DNA of 64,000 bases from Gemmatimonas sp. (GCA_011390935.1 JAABRL010000009.1:1-64000), one strand, 5' to 3'; numbered from the stretch's first letter, positions 37,971 to 48,986 are shown. Numbers and translations: made by a program. The notes: generated by a model from the sequence alone, not told the origin.

Positions 37971-39758
37971 CTACGCATGACGAGCCGCACGACGCGCCGT
38001 TGGGGCTCGCGCCGGAGCCTCCGGCGTGGTGCCGAGGCATCGGTCGCAAGCGCCGCAGGTGGGGCGCACGTCGGGATCGCCAAAGTATCGGAGAACGAAG
38101 GCTCGGCGGCAACTGCGCGTCTGGGCATAGCCCTGCATGGCGTCGAGCCGATCCATGTCGACCACCCGACGGCGAGCCAGCTCGTCCCAGTCCACGGGTA
38201 GCCGGTTCTCCACCACGCAGCGCGGATCCAGACGGAAGCCGCCGCCATCACGCGCGATCTGCACGAACTGTTCGGCCTGCAGTCGCTCGAGCACCGGCAA
38301 CGTGCCCATGGCACCGCCAAACCCCGGTGGCAGTCCGTCGAGGTCGATGCTGGCGCCATCTTCAATGCGACGACCGACGGCACGCCACAGCGCCCGCAGC
38401 AACTCGCGCTCGTAGTCGCGTTCCCCCGTGAGTTCTGCGGCAATGCGCGCAGGGGTGGCGAGCAACCGCACGAATACCCGCGCCGCCGATGGAGGCTCGA
38501 CGAGCAGGCATCCGGCGCGTGCGAGCACGCGAACCGCGGCCGCCACGTGGCGTTCGTTCACCTGCCGCCTGAGATCCTTGGCGAGCGTGTCGAGATCGAT
38601 GCTGGCGAGTCCGTCGGCGGTCGCCACATTGCGCAGCGCGCGCCACGTGCGCTCCACCGCGGTGCGATCGGCGTGCGCGCCGTCGATGAAGTACTCGTGG
38701 GTGAATCGATCCGGATACGCATGCAGCAGCACGCACACTGATGGATTGCCATCGCGGCCGGCGCGGCCGGCCTCCTGATAGTACGACTCGAGCGTGCCCG
38801 GCATGGCGTGATGCACCACCAGGCGCACATCGGGTTTGTCGATCCCCATGCCGAACGCACTGGTGGCCACGATCACGCGCGACGCCTCGCCCATGAACGC
38901 ATCCTGCGCGCGACGGCGATGCGCTTCATCGAGGCCGGCGTGATAGGCCACTGCGCCGATGCGTGCCTTGGTGAGGACGTGTGTGATGCGCTCCACCGCC
39001 TTCCGCGTGGGCGCGTACACAATGCCCGGACCGCTGTGTTCGCGAATGGCCGCAATCGCGGCTGCGTCCTTCTTCGCTTGCGTGCGGGTGGCGACCACGG
39101 TGTAGGACAGATTGGTGCGATCGAATCCTCCCACCACCACGACGGGATCGTGCAACTGCAGTTGCCGCGCGATGTCGTCGCGCACACTGGGCGTCGCCGT
39201 CGCGGTCAGCGCGACGGTTTGCGGATTGCCGAGTCCGTGACGAATGCGACCGATGCGCCGGTAACTGGGGCGGAAGTCGTGACCCCACTCGCTGATGCAG
39301 TGCGCTTCGTCGACGGCGAGCATGGACACACCGATGTCGCGCAACCGTTCGAGCGTGCGGCCGGCGTCCATGCGTTCCGGGGCGAGGTACAGCAGCGACA
39401 GCTCGCCGCGTTGGGCGCGCGTGAGCCGATCCGCGGCGGCACTGGCACCGAGCGTGCTGTTGATGAACGCCGCCGGAAGGCCGCGACGTTCGAGCGCGTC
39501 GACCTGATCCTTCATGAGCGAGATGAGCGGCGAGATCACCACCGTCAGTCCACCGCGCATGAGCGCCGGTACCTGGAAGCACAGACTCTTGCCACCGCCG
39601 GTGGGCAGCACGATCAGCGCGTCACGACCCGCCATCACCGCTTCGATGGCCGGGATCTGCGGTTTGCGAAAGTCCGCATACCCGAAACACCGCGCCAGCG
39701 TAGCGCGGGCGTCGGTGAGCGTGCCGAAGGGCGAGGCGGTGGCGGACGACGTGGACAT
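37971..39758 (-). CDS. recQ: ATP-dependent DNA helicase RecQ
   Basis: The 595-residue 3'-5' helicase acts in recombination. It has motif I LPTGGGKSLCFQVPAL (K57), DEAHCISEWGHDFR, TATATPSVRDDI, and HHAMPGTLESYYQEAGRAGRDG. A RecQ zinc site follows (CRRAFVLRYFG...CGACDRC). The protein ends soon after with an Ala/Arg tail, so the HRDC domain of E. coli RecQ is missing; many short RecQ proteins share this. The start is 6 nt after TAGCAT, a leaderless arrangement. Confidence 0.93.
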   Translation of the reverse strand: MSTSSATASPFGTLTDARATLARCFGYADFRKPQIPAIEAVMAGRDALIVLPTGGGKSLCFQVPALMRGGLTVVISPLISLMKDQVDALERRGLPAAFINSTLGASAAADRLTRAQRGELSLLYLAPERMDAGRTLERLRDIGVSMLAVDEAHCISEWGHDFRPSYRRIGRIRHGLGNPQTVALTATATPSVRDDIARQLQLHDPVVVVGGFDRTNLSYTVVATRTQAKKDAAAIAAIREHSGPGIVYAPTRKAVERITHVLTKARIGAVAYHAGLDEAHRRRAQDAFMGEASRVIVATSAFGMGIDKPDVRLVVHHAMPGTLESYYQEAGRAGRDGNPSVCVLLHAYPDRFTHEYFIDGAHADRTAVERTWRALRNVATADGLASIDLDTLAKDLRRQVNERHVAAAVRVLARAGCLLVEPPSAARVFVRLLATPARIAAELTGERDYERELLRALWRAVGRRIEDGASIDLDGLPPGFGGAMGTLPVLERLQAEQFVQIARDGGGFRLDPRCVVENRLPVDWDELARRRVVDMDRLDAMQGYAQTRSCRRAFVLRYFGDPDVRPTCGACDRCLGTTPEAPARAPTARRAARHA

Positions 39759-39764
39759 GATCGG

Positions 39765-39793
39765 ATGCTAACCCCGCGCGGGCCGTGCAGCGA
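39765..39793 (-). promoter_or_regulatory. leaderless promoter of recQ
   Basis: TCGCTG (39788-39793), a 17-bp spacer and TAGCAT (39765-39770) lie on the minus strand; TAGCAT ends 6 nt before the ATG. Confidence 0.45.
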
Positions 39794-39830
39794 CATCATT
39801 CCATTGCGCGTGGCGTCATGGCCATGCACG

Positions 39831-39860
39831 AGGGGCGCCCCGGAATCCCGGGACGCCCCT
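39831..39860 (-). terminator. terminator of katG
   Basis: The 7-bp stem AGGGGCG/CGCCCCT (39831-39837 with 39854-39860) continues, after one mismatch, into a 5-bp stem (39839-39843 with 39848-39852). It starts 25 nt beyond the katG stop and no T-run follows. Confidence 0.65.
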
Positions 39861-39885
39861 GTTGTTGCGCAAACGCCGCCGTGAC

Positions 39886-42132
<2,247 letters not shown>

Positions 42133-42243
42133 TCAATCTCCGAGAGTGCGAAACGTCGACACGAGCGCGCACCGGCCTCGGCGACGCGTCCGTTGGGTGA
42201 GGCGTATCACGATCCAGTAAAACTACGGATCTCCGATATAGCC

Positions 42244-42277
42244 AGCAATGGGGGTATTGCTATACCAGCCATAGCAA
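42244..42277. promoter_or_regulatory. tandem LysR/OxyR-type operator between katG and oxyR
   Basis: Two perfect overlapping dyads lie here: AGCAAT-N6-ATTGCT (42244-42261) and TTGCTAT-N7-ATAGCAA (42257-42277). The second contains CTAT-N7-ATAG, the centre of the E. coli OxyR site, and ends 3 nt before the regulator's ATG. The outer ATAG/CTAT pairs of the full OxyR consensus are not at the standard distance. Likely autorepression plus control of katG. Confidence 0.65.
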
Positions 42278-42280
42278 AGC

Positions 42281-43180
42281 ATGATGGCAGGTATGGACGA
42301 GACTCTGCTGCGCAGCTTTCTGGAGACCGCCGATGCCGGCTCGCTCAGTCGAGCGGCACGTCAGCTCGGTCTCTCCCAACCCTCGCTTACCGCACAGATC
42401 CAGCGGTTGGAGCGGCACCTGTCTGCAGCGCTCTTCACACGCCACGGGCGCGGCGTCTCGCTCACGGATGCCGGGCACGCACTCTACCCACGGGCGCGCC
42501 GTCTGCTGGACGAGCTGCGCGCCACCGAGGAGGCGGTGCGTCGCGAACAGGTCGCTGGCGAGCGTACACTGGCGGTGGGGGCAATCCCCACGGTCGCGCC
42601 GTACGTGCTGCCCGCCGCGCTGCAGCGTCTGCGTCTACGCGACGCCTCGGTGCGCGTGGCGCTGCACGAGGACTACAGTGCCGTGCTCGCACACAAGCTG
42701 CAGGACGGAGCGCTCGACGTGGTCATCGCCGCCCTGCCGTACGCCTTTGAGCCGCTCGAGACGGAGGTGTTGGGAGCGGACGCCTTGGTGGTCGCCGTGC
42801 CCGCGTCGCACGTGGCGGCGCGCGCTGGACGCATCACGCTCGCGCAGCTGCGCGAGGCTCCCGCGATCACTCTGGATCCGGCGCACTGTCTGGGTGAACA
42901 GGTTGACGGCTTCTGCGCGAGCCGGGGCGTTTCGCCCAGTGTGGTGTGCCGGAGCGCACAACTCGCGACGGTGCTGGAGCTCGTGGGGGCGGGAGTGGGC
43001 GTGTCGATCGTCCCGGCGATGGCCGCGGTACGGCACAACACGCCGAACTGCGCCTACGTGCCCGTGGTGGAGCAGCCGTTGCAGCGCGAGATCGTGGCGG
43101 TCTGGCGGCGCGGGGGCGTGCTGTCACCGGCGGCGCGGGTGTTTGTGGATTGCGTACGCGAGGTGGTGCGCGGGTGGTGA
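42281..43180 (+). CDS. oxyR: OxyR-like LysR-family regulator
   Basis: The 299-residue protein has an N-terminal winged helix (FLETADAGSLSRAARQLGLSQPSLTAQIQRLE) and a LysR effector domain. Two cysteines nine residues apart, C203 (DPAHCLGEQ) and C212 (DGFCASRG), align with the redox pair C199/C208 of E. coli OxyR, so a peroxide-sensing disulfide is plausible. ATG 42281 is used; ATG 42293 is possible. The divergent katG is the expected target. A degenerate copy of its last 22 codons lies at 44112-44177. Confidence 0.9.
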   Translation: MMAGMDETLLRSFLETADAGSLSRAARQLGLSQPSLTAQIQRLERHLSAALFTRHGRGVSLTDAGHALYPRARRLLDELRATEEAVRREQVAGERTLAVGAIPTVAPYVLPAALQRLRLRDASVRVALHEDYSAVLAHKLQDGALDVVIAALPYAFEPLETEVLGADALVVAVPASHVAARAGRITLAQLREAPAITLDPAHCLGEQVDGFCASRGVSPSVVCRSAQLATVLELVGAGVGVSIVPAMAAVRHNTPNCAYVPVVEQPLQREIVAVWRRGGVLSPAARVFVDCVREVVRGW

Positions 43181-43278
43181 TGCGGCGACATCAGCCGACC
43201 GAGGTCGAGTCGCGGTCATGGCGCATAACCTCGCAACGGTAGCGGGTACCTCGAGCTCATTCGCGCGAGGCGCTCGGT

Positions 43279-43301
43279 GGTCCCGCGCCGACGGCGCGAC
43301 C
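43279..43301 (+). terminator. possible terminator after oxyR-like gene
   Basis: GGTC (43279-43282) pairs with GACC (43298-43301) and GCGCCG (43285-43290) with CGGCGC (43292-43297), but the loop would be a single base, so the stem must partly open. It lies 98 nt after the stop and has no T-run. Weak. Confidence 0.25.
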
Positions 43302-43428
43302 CGCTCACCGATCGACTGCCAGCGCCCCGAACGTGTCACGTCTACCCGACCTTCCTTGCGCTCGATCGCCATGTGCCGCACGTTAGGTGACCGACGGTTC
43401 CCTGCTCCATCCTCACAGCCCCCCCATC

Positions 43429-44052
43429 ATGCAACGCAGCCTTCGCTTTGCGGCAGCCGCCGTCGTGTTGTTTACGACCGTAGCCGTCGCTCCCGCGCAC
43501 GCGCAGTTCATCGAGTTCTCAGGATCTGGTTCGAGCGGCTTCCTCGCCCCGCCGAGCAGCGAGGGGTGGACGTTCAACTTTGACGGTGGCGCGGGAGGCG
43601 GACGTCCCGGAAACAACTGGGGCTCACCGGGCGTGGGTGCGGGCGTCACTCCCTACAGCCGTGATGTGGCAGCGTTCGGTTTCGACATTACGTTCTCCGG
43701 TGGCTCGGGCTTTCTCGCCGGATCGATCGACACGGGTAACGCGTCGGGCTGCGCTGGTTCAACGTTCGGAGGCACCACCTTCTGCACGCTCGGCGTCACG
43801 AACATCTGGATCGCCACAGCTGTTGATGACTTCACGATCGCTTTCCGTGCGCAGAATGAGAGCTTCTTCATCTCGCCCGACCAGGAGTACTTCGTGAATA
43901 TCTTCTTCGCCGGTGAGACGCCGACGAGTTTCACCGGTCGCTGGCTCACGGAGTTCTCGCCAGACCCGACACCTGTGCCCGAGCCGTCGTCGTTGGCTCT
44001 GATCGGGCTTTCGATTGCTGGCTTGGTCGCCTCGCGCCGTCGTAAGGCCTGA
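43429..44052 (+). CDS. PEP-CTERM-sorted exported protein
   Basis: The 207-residue protein has a signal peptide (FAAAAVVLFTTVAVAPAHA), a Gly/Ser/Phe-rich body of beta character, and a complete PEP-CTERM tail: VPEPSS, a membrane helix LALIGLSIAGLVA, then SRRRKA. Such proteins are cut by an exosortase and moved to the surface, often with exopolysaccharide. Cys pair (GCAGSTF...TFCTLG) may bridge. No exosortase or polysaccharide genes are in the window. ATG 43429 is preferred to an upstream GTG/ATG in frame because the signal peptide starts there. Confidence 0.88.
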   Translation: MQRSLRFAAAAVVLFTTVAVAPAHAQFIEFSGSGSSGFLAPPSSEGWTFNFDGGAGGGRPGNNWGSPGVGAGVTPYSRDVAAFGFDITFSGGSGFLAGSIDTGNASGCAGSTFGGTTFCTLGVTNIWIATAVDDFTIAFRAQNESFFISPDQEYFVNIFFAGETPTSFTGRWLTEFSPDPTPVPEPSSLALIGLSIAGLVASRRRKA

Positions 44053-44072
44053 TCGTTCGTCGGTTCTACTCA

Positions 44073-44111
44073 ACGGGCCCGGACTCGCGCGATCGAGTTC
44101 GGGCCCGTCTT
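44073..44111 (+). terminator. terminator of the PEP-CTERM gene
   Basis: A 15-bp stem with one G-T pair (44073-44087 with 44094-44108) and 6-nt loop begins 20 nt after the stop. The plus strand then reads CTTGTC. Confidence 0.8.
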
Positions 44112-44177
44112 GTCGTGAGCGCACCATCGGCGTGGGTGTTTGCGGCGTGTGTGCGGGAAGTGGTGCGGGGGTGGTGA
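44112..44177 (+). pseudogene. remnant: 3' end of a second LysR gene
   Basis: One frame reads APSAWVFAACVREVVRGW followed by TGA (44121-44177). The oxyR-like gene ends SPAARVFVDCVREVVRGW then TGA (43124-43180). By eye 45 of 57 bases and 13 of the last 17 residues match, and in the last 12 codons nearly all base changes are silent. It cannot be translated alone: no start is available and it begins within the terminator tail. The silent pattern means the source was a functional, diverged LysR gene and not a fresh copy of the neighbour. Confidence 0.7.
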
Positions 44178-44265
44178 GCACCTGATGCTCCGCACGTGCG
44201 GCCGGAGGACGCTCGCGACGTGCTGGCCGGAACGATCGGCGCTCGCATCGACGCCGCGCCGATTG

Positions 44266-44721
44266 TCACTGCTCCATCAGCTGCTTGAAGCGTGCGAGTT
44301 CGCGCTGCACTTGCACCGCCGCCTCGTCAGATTCGACGAGCGCGGGCCCTTCCGACTGCCAGGTGAGGATCAGGCGCACTTCGGAGCGATCCGAAGGGAG
44401 TGGGGAGAACCAGACCTCGCCATTCTGCACCGAGCCGCTCAGCGGTCGCGACGTCCAGGCGATCAGCAGTCCCGGGATTTCCATTGACAGTTCCGCTTCA
44501 CCTGCGGTCAGCGACCCCGTGGCCGCGATTCGTGGCGCCCGAATCGTTGCCACCGCGCTGGTTGCGTTCGGGAAACCGATCGATCGCGAAGACGCCGCTT
44601 GGGAGTGCGTCAGGTGTCGCCACTCGTGATACAGACGAATCGCCGGACGATCCACTGTCACGCTCATCATGATTCGGTGTGTCGGAGCGTTGAGTACACC
44701 GTTCAGCATCATTGCGTTCAT
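44266..44721 (-). CDS. SRPBCC-fold (polyketide cyclase-like) protein
   Basis: The 151-residue protein has strands and a helix in the order of the START/SRPBCC family: VTVDRPAIRLYHEWRHL at the beginning, IPGLLIAWTSRPLSGSVQNGEVWFSPLP in the middle, and EAAVQVQRELARFKQLMEQ as the last helix. These proteins bind hydrophobic ligands; no ligand is evident. A ribosome site GGTGGGA is 7 nt before ATG 44721; ATG 44670 is possible. It is divergent from the next gene and isolated. Confidence 0.7.
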   Translation of the reverse strand: MNAMMLNGVLNAPTHRIMMSVTVDRPAIRLYHEWRHLTHSQAASSRSIGFPNATSAVATIRAPRIAATGSLTAGEAELSMEIPGLLIAWTSRPLSGSVQNGEVWFSPLPSDRSEVRLILTWQSEGPALVESDEAAVQVQRELARFKQLMEQ

Positions 44722-44943
44722 GACTCATCCCACCGATGGAGTGTGTGCGGCGCCGATGTTGTCCTCAACGGTGCAGCCATCGGCACTCACGCGACATTTC
44801 CCGGCGGGACACACTCTCTCTCCCCCCTAAGGGTGATGGGCCGTCCGTGTGAACCGCATTTCTCTCCTGAGGCGAATAGCTCGACGCCGAGCGGCGCGTG
44901 AGTTTGCAAGGGCACAACACACCCACATCACACAGGGGATGAC

Positions 44944-45621
44944 ATGGCTGAGCTCCACGTACAACGCAAGGAACCCAACATCTGGCCGTGGGTCCTCGGA
45001 GGATTGCTCGTTCTGGCGCTGATCCTGTGGTTCGTCTTCGGACGTGGTGACGAGCAGGTCGGGCGGCTGGCGGATCAGGCCGACTCGACGATGCAATCCG
45101 GTGCGTTGATGGGACAGCAGGGCACGGGGACGCAGCAGGGATCCGCCGCTGGACAGCTCGACAACGTGTCGGGACCCGTGTCGCAGTTCGTCCAATTTGC
45201 GGAGCAGGGATCGGCCGCGAACGCCTCACTGTCGCACGAGTACATCGCGAACGGGCTGCGGCAACTGGCTGCAGCACTCCGAGATATCACCGGTGATGAG
45301 GCAAGTGGTGTGCAGGTGCGGCCCCGGCTCGACGAAATCGAGCAACGCGCGGATGATCTGCAGCGCGACCCGATGTCGACCGGGCATGCGCTCAAGGCGC
45401 GTGAAGCGTTCCTGATGGCCGCCAGCCTCATGGGCCAGATGCAGAACGATGGCGCAGCGGCGTCGGCAACGCCGGTGCAGAACGTCATGACGGCGGCGGA
45501 GGCCATCTCACCGAACGCGCTACTGCTGGAGCAGACAACGGAGATCCAGCGGTTCTTTGATCAGGCGGCGGTTGCCGTACGCGCGCTAGCAGAAGGCCGT
45601 GCCACGGGCGGCCGGATGTAA
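44944..45621 (+). CDS. single-pass membrane protein of unknown function
   Basis: The 225-residue protein has one helix at about 14-33 (WVLGGLLVLALILWFVFG) after a short charged start, so the rest is probably outside the cytoplasm. The body is Gln/Ala-rich and helical, with a block like a four-helix bundle (HEYIANGLRQLAAALRDITG; IEQRADDLQRDP; ALKAREAFLMAASLMGQMQ). AGGGGATG precedes the start. It is convergent with a Skp-like gene. I do not recognise a family. Confidence 0.65.
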   Translation: MAELHVQRKEPNIWPWVLGGLLVLALILWFVFGRGDEQVGRLADQADSTMQSGALMGQQGTGTQQGSAAGQLDNVSGPVSQFVQFAEQGSAANASLSHEYIANGLRQLAAALRDITGDEASGVQVRPRLDEIEQRADDLQRDPMSTGHALKAREAFLMAASLMGQMQNDGAAASATPVQNVMTAAEAISPNALLLEQTTEIQRFFDQAAVAVRALAEGRATGGRM

Positions 45622-45652
45622 CGCCGCGCGCGATGGCACCAACGCGGTCAGA

Positions 45653-46258
45653 TCAGCGTGTGAGGCACGGCTCCGCCGCGCGCTCTCGCAGGATTTCCAA
45701 CACCCGATCGGTAACGTCGACGTCCGGGTGGACCACGGAAATGGCTCCAAGCGCATAGCGGTCCATGAGCACGTGCCACCCATCGCGCTGTTGTACCTCA
45801 CGCATCGCGCGTTCGACGCAGGCGGCCAGTGGCACTTGGAGTGCATCACGGCGTTCGAGGACGGACGCATTGAGGCGCTGCACCATGTCCTCCAGCTGCA
45901 GTTCGCGCGCGCGCAACGTGAGGGTGGCAGCCTCACGCTGCGTTGGTGAGAGATCCTGCTGACGCTGCGAGAACAGCTCGACCGCACGCTGGAGTGAGTC
46001 GGCCGCCAACCGAACGCGCGTTTCAGCGAGCCGGACCTCGTCTGCGAATCCCGCAGCCACCGCGCTGCGACCAGGGACAGAATCAAGCAGCGCCTTCAGG
46101 TCGACGACGGCAATACGAGGGGTGAGGGGTGAGCGACCGTTCGGCCGCTGCGCCTGCAACAGCGAGGCGCCGCCGAGCGTCACGCAGGCCCAGTACAGCG
46201 CCCATCGCAGGGAACGCCGCGAGACAGTCCACGCGCGGCTTTGGAAGGTGGATAGCAT
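45653..46258 (-). CDS. OmpH/Skp-like periplasmic protein
   Basis: The 201-residue protein has an N-terminal hydrophobic signal or anchor (about 16-36), then PRIAVVDLKALLDSVPGR, a Skp-like first strand, and a long charged coiled coil (residues 65-145). It closes with WHVLMDRYALGAISVVHPDVDVTDRVLEIL, close to the Skp end in which aspartates and 'vdiT..vl' recur. Skp holds unfolded outer-membrane proteins in the periplasm. No BamA gene is near, so this is a stand-alone paralogue. Confidence 0.7.
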   Translation of the reverse strand: MLSTFQSRAWTVSRRSLRWALYWACVTLGGASLLQAQRPNGRSPLTPRIAVVDLKALLDSVPGRSAVAAGFADEVRLAETRVRLAADSLQRAVELFSQRQQDLSPTQREAATLTLRARELQLEDMVQRLNASVLERRDALQVPLAACVERAMREVQQRDGWHVLMDRYALGAISVVHPDVDVTDRVLEILRERAAEPCLTR

Positions 46259-46458
46259 GGCATGAGTTGCTCAGTGTCCGAGACCAGCTCGCGACGCGAA
46301 CAGTCGCGTCTGCTGAACCGCTCACCGAAACTATCGTGAGGTCGGCCCGAGCGGCCCTAAGGCACTGATGGTTCTTTCTATGCGCGCTATCGAAACAATC
46401 TGTGTCGTCACGAACGCACGCTGCGCCAACCGTCCACCACAGCAATCAGCGCTGACCG

Positions 46459-48942
46459 CTACACGGCCCGCTCAAAATGTCCACGCGTAAACTCGCGCCC
46501 AACGATGGCACGCGCCTCTGCAACACCCACGAGCTCGCCGGCAGCCTGCCCATTCAGCATGCGTCGATATGCTCCTGTCACCGCAGCCACCGGATCGCCG
46601 GCCACGTTGAACACCAGCTGATAGCCGCGCACCCCGGCGGCCCACAGCGCGGGCACGAACTCGGCGCCATCGATCGGTCGCGAGTGCAGCAGCCGATTGC
46701 GACAGTCTGAATCAGTGGCGACCGGGAACGTGTAGCCGGCGGGATCGGTGAGCGTGACGTTCGCGTGCTTCTGCACGCACAGATCTCGGCACGTGGTGGG
46801 TTCGCGATCGAACGCCGCGCTCAGCACGCAATGTTCGATCGTCATGCCTTCGGGCCGACCCCACACGAAGACATCGAAGCCGGCGCCGTCCCACGGGGCG
46901 ACGAGCTGGGCGATTTCGTCGGTGGTGAGCTCCACGCTCGCCGTGAGTCGCTTGGCCCCCTGCTCGAAGAGAATGGCCGCGGTGTGCGGGTTGAACGCAT
47001 TCAGCGCGTAGTCACCCACCACGTCAACGCCAAGTGCCGACTGCTCCGCCACCAGGCCGAGGTGCCCCGTGAGCAGCGGCAGCTCGAGTGCGAGCCACTT
47101 CGTGAGGCGCTTGCGATCATCCGGGCGCACGATCGTGGGCGTGCGCAGACGCAGCGTCACGCCGCGATGCGCGAGCTCTTCACGTAGTGCGCGTACGCGC
47201 GACACCGAGGGCGTGGGGTGACGCAGAAATGGGTCGAGCACCACTTCCGTGGCGCCGGCATCCGCCGCGGCGAGTGCGTCGTCCACGGTCCACACGGACG
47301 CCACCAGTCGAAACGGCGCGTCGCTGCCCTGCACCACCGCCGTCGGCACCGCCGCCACCGCCTCGGCGATCAGCGCATCGCGCTCGGCAGACTTTGCCAC
47401 GCCGTCCCACTGCCGCTGTTCAAGCAGCTGTGCGACCGCGTCCTGCCGCAGGTGATTGAGTGTGCTCACCGGCAAGAAGCATCCGTCAGCGAGACCGTCG
47501 GTCTGCAAGGAGCCGAGTACGAACGGCGTCTCCCCCAGGCGTCCGAGTTGCTCTCGCAACTGCGCGCCGTCGAGCGCACGCTTGCTGGCCACGGCCAACG
47601 GCACATCGCTGCGCACGGTGACCGTATGCGTACCGTCGGTGATCACCAGTTTGAGTGGTGCACCAGGCTGACCGAAACAGCGGACGTCGAGGCGTACCAG
47701 CCCCGTCCGATCGGGCACGGCCACGTGGGTAAAGGTTTCGCGCGCTGACGTGAGCAGCGTAGCATCGCTGGTGCGCACCACGCGCCATCCGGTGTCTACG
47801 CGCACACGGGCCGTGAATGCTTGCCGATAGACACCTGCGCGCACGGAGATCGTGCGCACGTCCTGAATCGTGCCACCCACGGTCGCGGCCGACCCCTCGA
47901 CCGGTGCCTCAAAGCCCACGCCGTCACCGTCGGCGAGCTTGCTGCGCACCTCAACGATGATCTCCTGCCCTTCGCGCCCGACCACCACGCCCAGCGTGAC
48001 GCCTCGGTTGTCCGGCTGCGTGCGCGTGATGTACTCGCGCCCTTCGCGGCCGCCGTACATGCCACCGGTGTTGCCACGCGAGAAGATCTGCACCAGCGGC
48101 TGCACCTCATCACTCGGCGGCGGCGCGAACTCGCCGCGCGCCACTCGATCAAGCCACGTGCGATAGCTGCGCGTGACGGTGGCCACGTACTCGGGCTTCT
48201 TCTTGCGCCCCTCCACCTTGAGGCACCCCACCCCGGCCTTCGCGATCTCCGCGAGGTGATCGTGCGCCGCCAGGTCGCGTGCGCTGATCAGATAGCCACG
48301 ATCGAGCTCGTGCTGCGTGCTCTCGTCGGTGAGCACATAGTCCTTGCGGCACGACTGGGCGCAAGAGCCGCGATTGGCCGAGCGCTCCGAGATCATGCCC
48401 GACATGAAGCACTGCCCGGAGTACGAAATGCACAGCGCGCCGTGCACGAACGTCTCGAGTCCGAGCGCCGGGACCGCATCACGAATGGCGTGAATATCGG
48501 ACAGCGTGTTCTCGCGCGCCAGCACGATGCGCTCCACGCCCAGCTGCTGCATCACGCGCGCCGCCGAGGGGTCGTGCACCGTCATCTGCGTGGAGCCGTG
48601 CACCTCCAGCGTGGGGTACGTGCGCTGAATGAGCCGCACAGCGCCGAGGTCCTGCACGATGGCGGCGTCGATGCCGGCGTCCACGCACTCACCAAGGTAC
48701 CGAAGCGCGTCCTCGAGCTCGTGCGTTTTGAGCAGCACGTTGAACGTGAGGTACACTCGTGTACCGCGCTGGTGAGCAATGGCACACGCCTTGGCGAGCT
48801 CCTCGATCGACAGCTGCGCACCGTCGTCGCGCGCGTTGAAGCGCGAGGCGCCGAGGTAGACGGCGTCCGCGCCGTTGGCGACGGCGGCGCGAACGGCATC
48901 GAGAGAGCCGGCGGGGGCGAGCAGTTCCGGGACGTGGGGCAT
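46459..48942 (-). CDS. U32-family peptidase-like protein (RlhA/YdcP type)
   Basis: The 827-residue protein begins at ATG 48942 with ELLAPAGSLDAVRAAVANGADAVYLG. The U32 signature is ETFVHGALCISYSGQCFMS, and further cysteines (NRGSCAQSCR, later CRDLCVQKH and SDCRNRL) suggest an Fe-S cluster. E. coli RlhA, about 650 residues, hydroxylates a cytidine in 23S rRNA, and TrhP acts on tRNA; this protein is longer and has a second barrel-like half (470-827). It is probably an RNA-modifying enzyme and not a protease. The start lies 6 nt after TATCTT (leaderless type). Confidence 0.85.
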   Translation of the reverse strand: MPHVPELLAPAGSLDAVRAAVANGADAVYLGASRFNARDDGAQLSIEELAKACAIAHQRGTRVYLTFNVLLKTHELEDALRYLGECVDAGIDAAIVQDLGAVRLIQRTYPTLEVHGSTQMTVHDPSAARVMQQLGVERIVLARENTLSDIHAIRDAVPALGLETFVHGALCISYSGQCFMSGMISERSANRGSCAQSCRKDYVLTDESTQHELDRGYLISARDLAAHDHLAEIAKAGVGCLKVEGRKKKPEYVATVTRSYRTWLDRVARGEFAPPPSDEVQPLVQIFSRGNTGGMYGGREGREYITRTQPDNRGVTLGVVVGREGQEIIVEVRSKLADGDGVGFEAPVEGSAATVGGTIQDVRTISVRAGVYRQAFTARVRVDTGWRVVRTSDATLLTSARETFTHVAVPDRTGLVRLDVRCFGQPGAPLKLVITDGTHTVTVRSDVPLAVASKRALDGAQLREQLGRLGETPFVLGSLQTDGLADGCFLPVSTLNHLRQDAVAQLLEQRQWDGVAKSAERDALIAEAVAAVPTAVVQGSDAPFRLVASVWTVDDALAAADAGATEVVLDPFLRHPTPSVSRVRALREELAHRGVTLRLRTPTIVRPDDRKRLTKWLALELPLLTGHLGLVAEQSALGVDVVGDYALNAFNPHTAAILFEQGAKRLTASVELTTDEIAQLVAPWDGAGFDVFVWGRPEGMTIEHCVLSAAFDREPTTCRDLCVQKHANVTLTDPAGYTFPVATDSDCRNRLLHSRPIDGAEFVPALWAAGVRGYQLVFNVAGDPVAAVTGAYRRMLNGQAAGELVGVAEARAIVGREFTRGHFERAV

Positions 48943-48948
48943 CCCTGA

Positions 48949-48954
48949 AAGATA
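48949..48954 (-). promoter_or_regulatory. -10 box of the U32 gene, leaderless type
   Basis: TATCTT on the minus strand ends 6 nt before ATG 48942. At 17 bp upstream the sequence is GACACC, a poor -35. Confidence 0.35.
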
Positions 48955-48986
48955 GCGGATTTTCGGGGGGCGGTGTCGCCCCGCCG

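Noticed and set aside
43181-43428. Sigma-54-type promoter before the PEP-CTERM gene
   Set aside because: No GG-N10-GC pair with the TGGCAC/TTGC pattern could be found at a suitable place.
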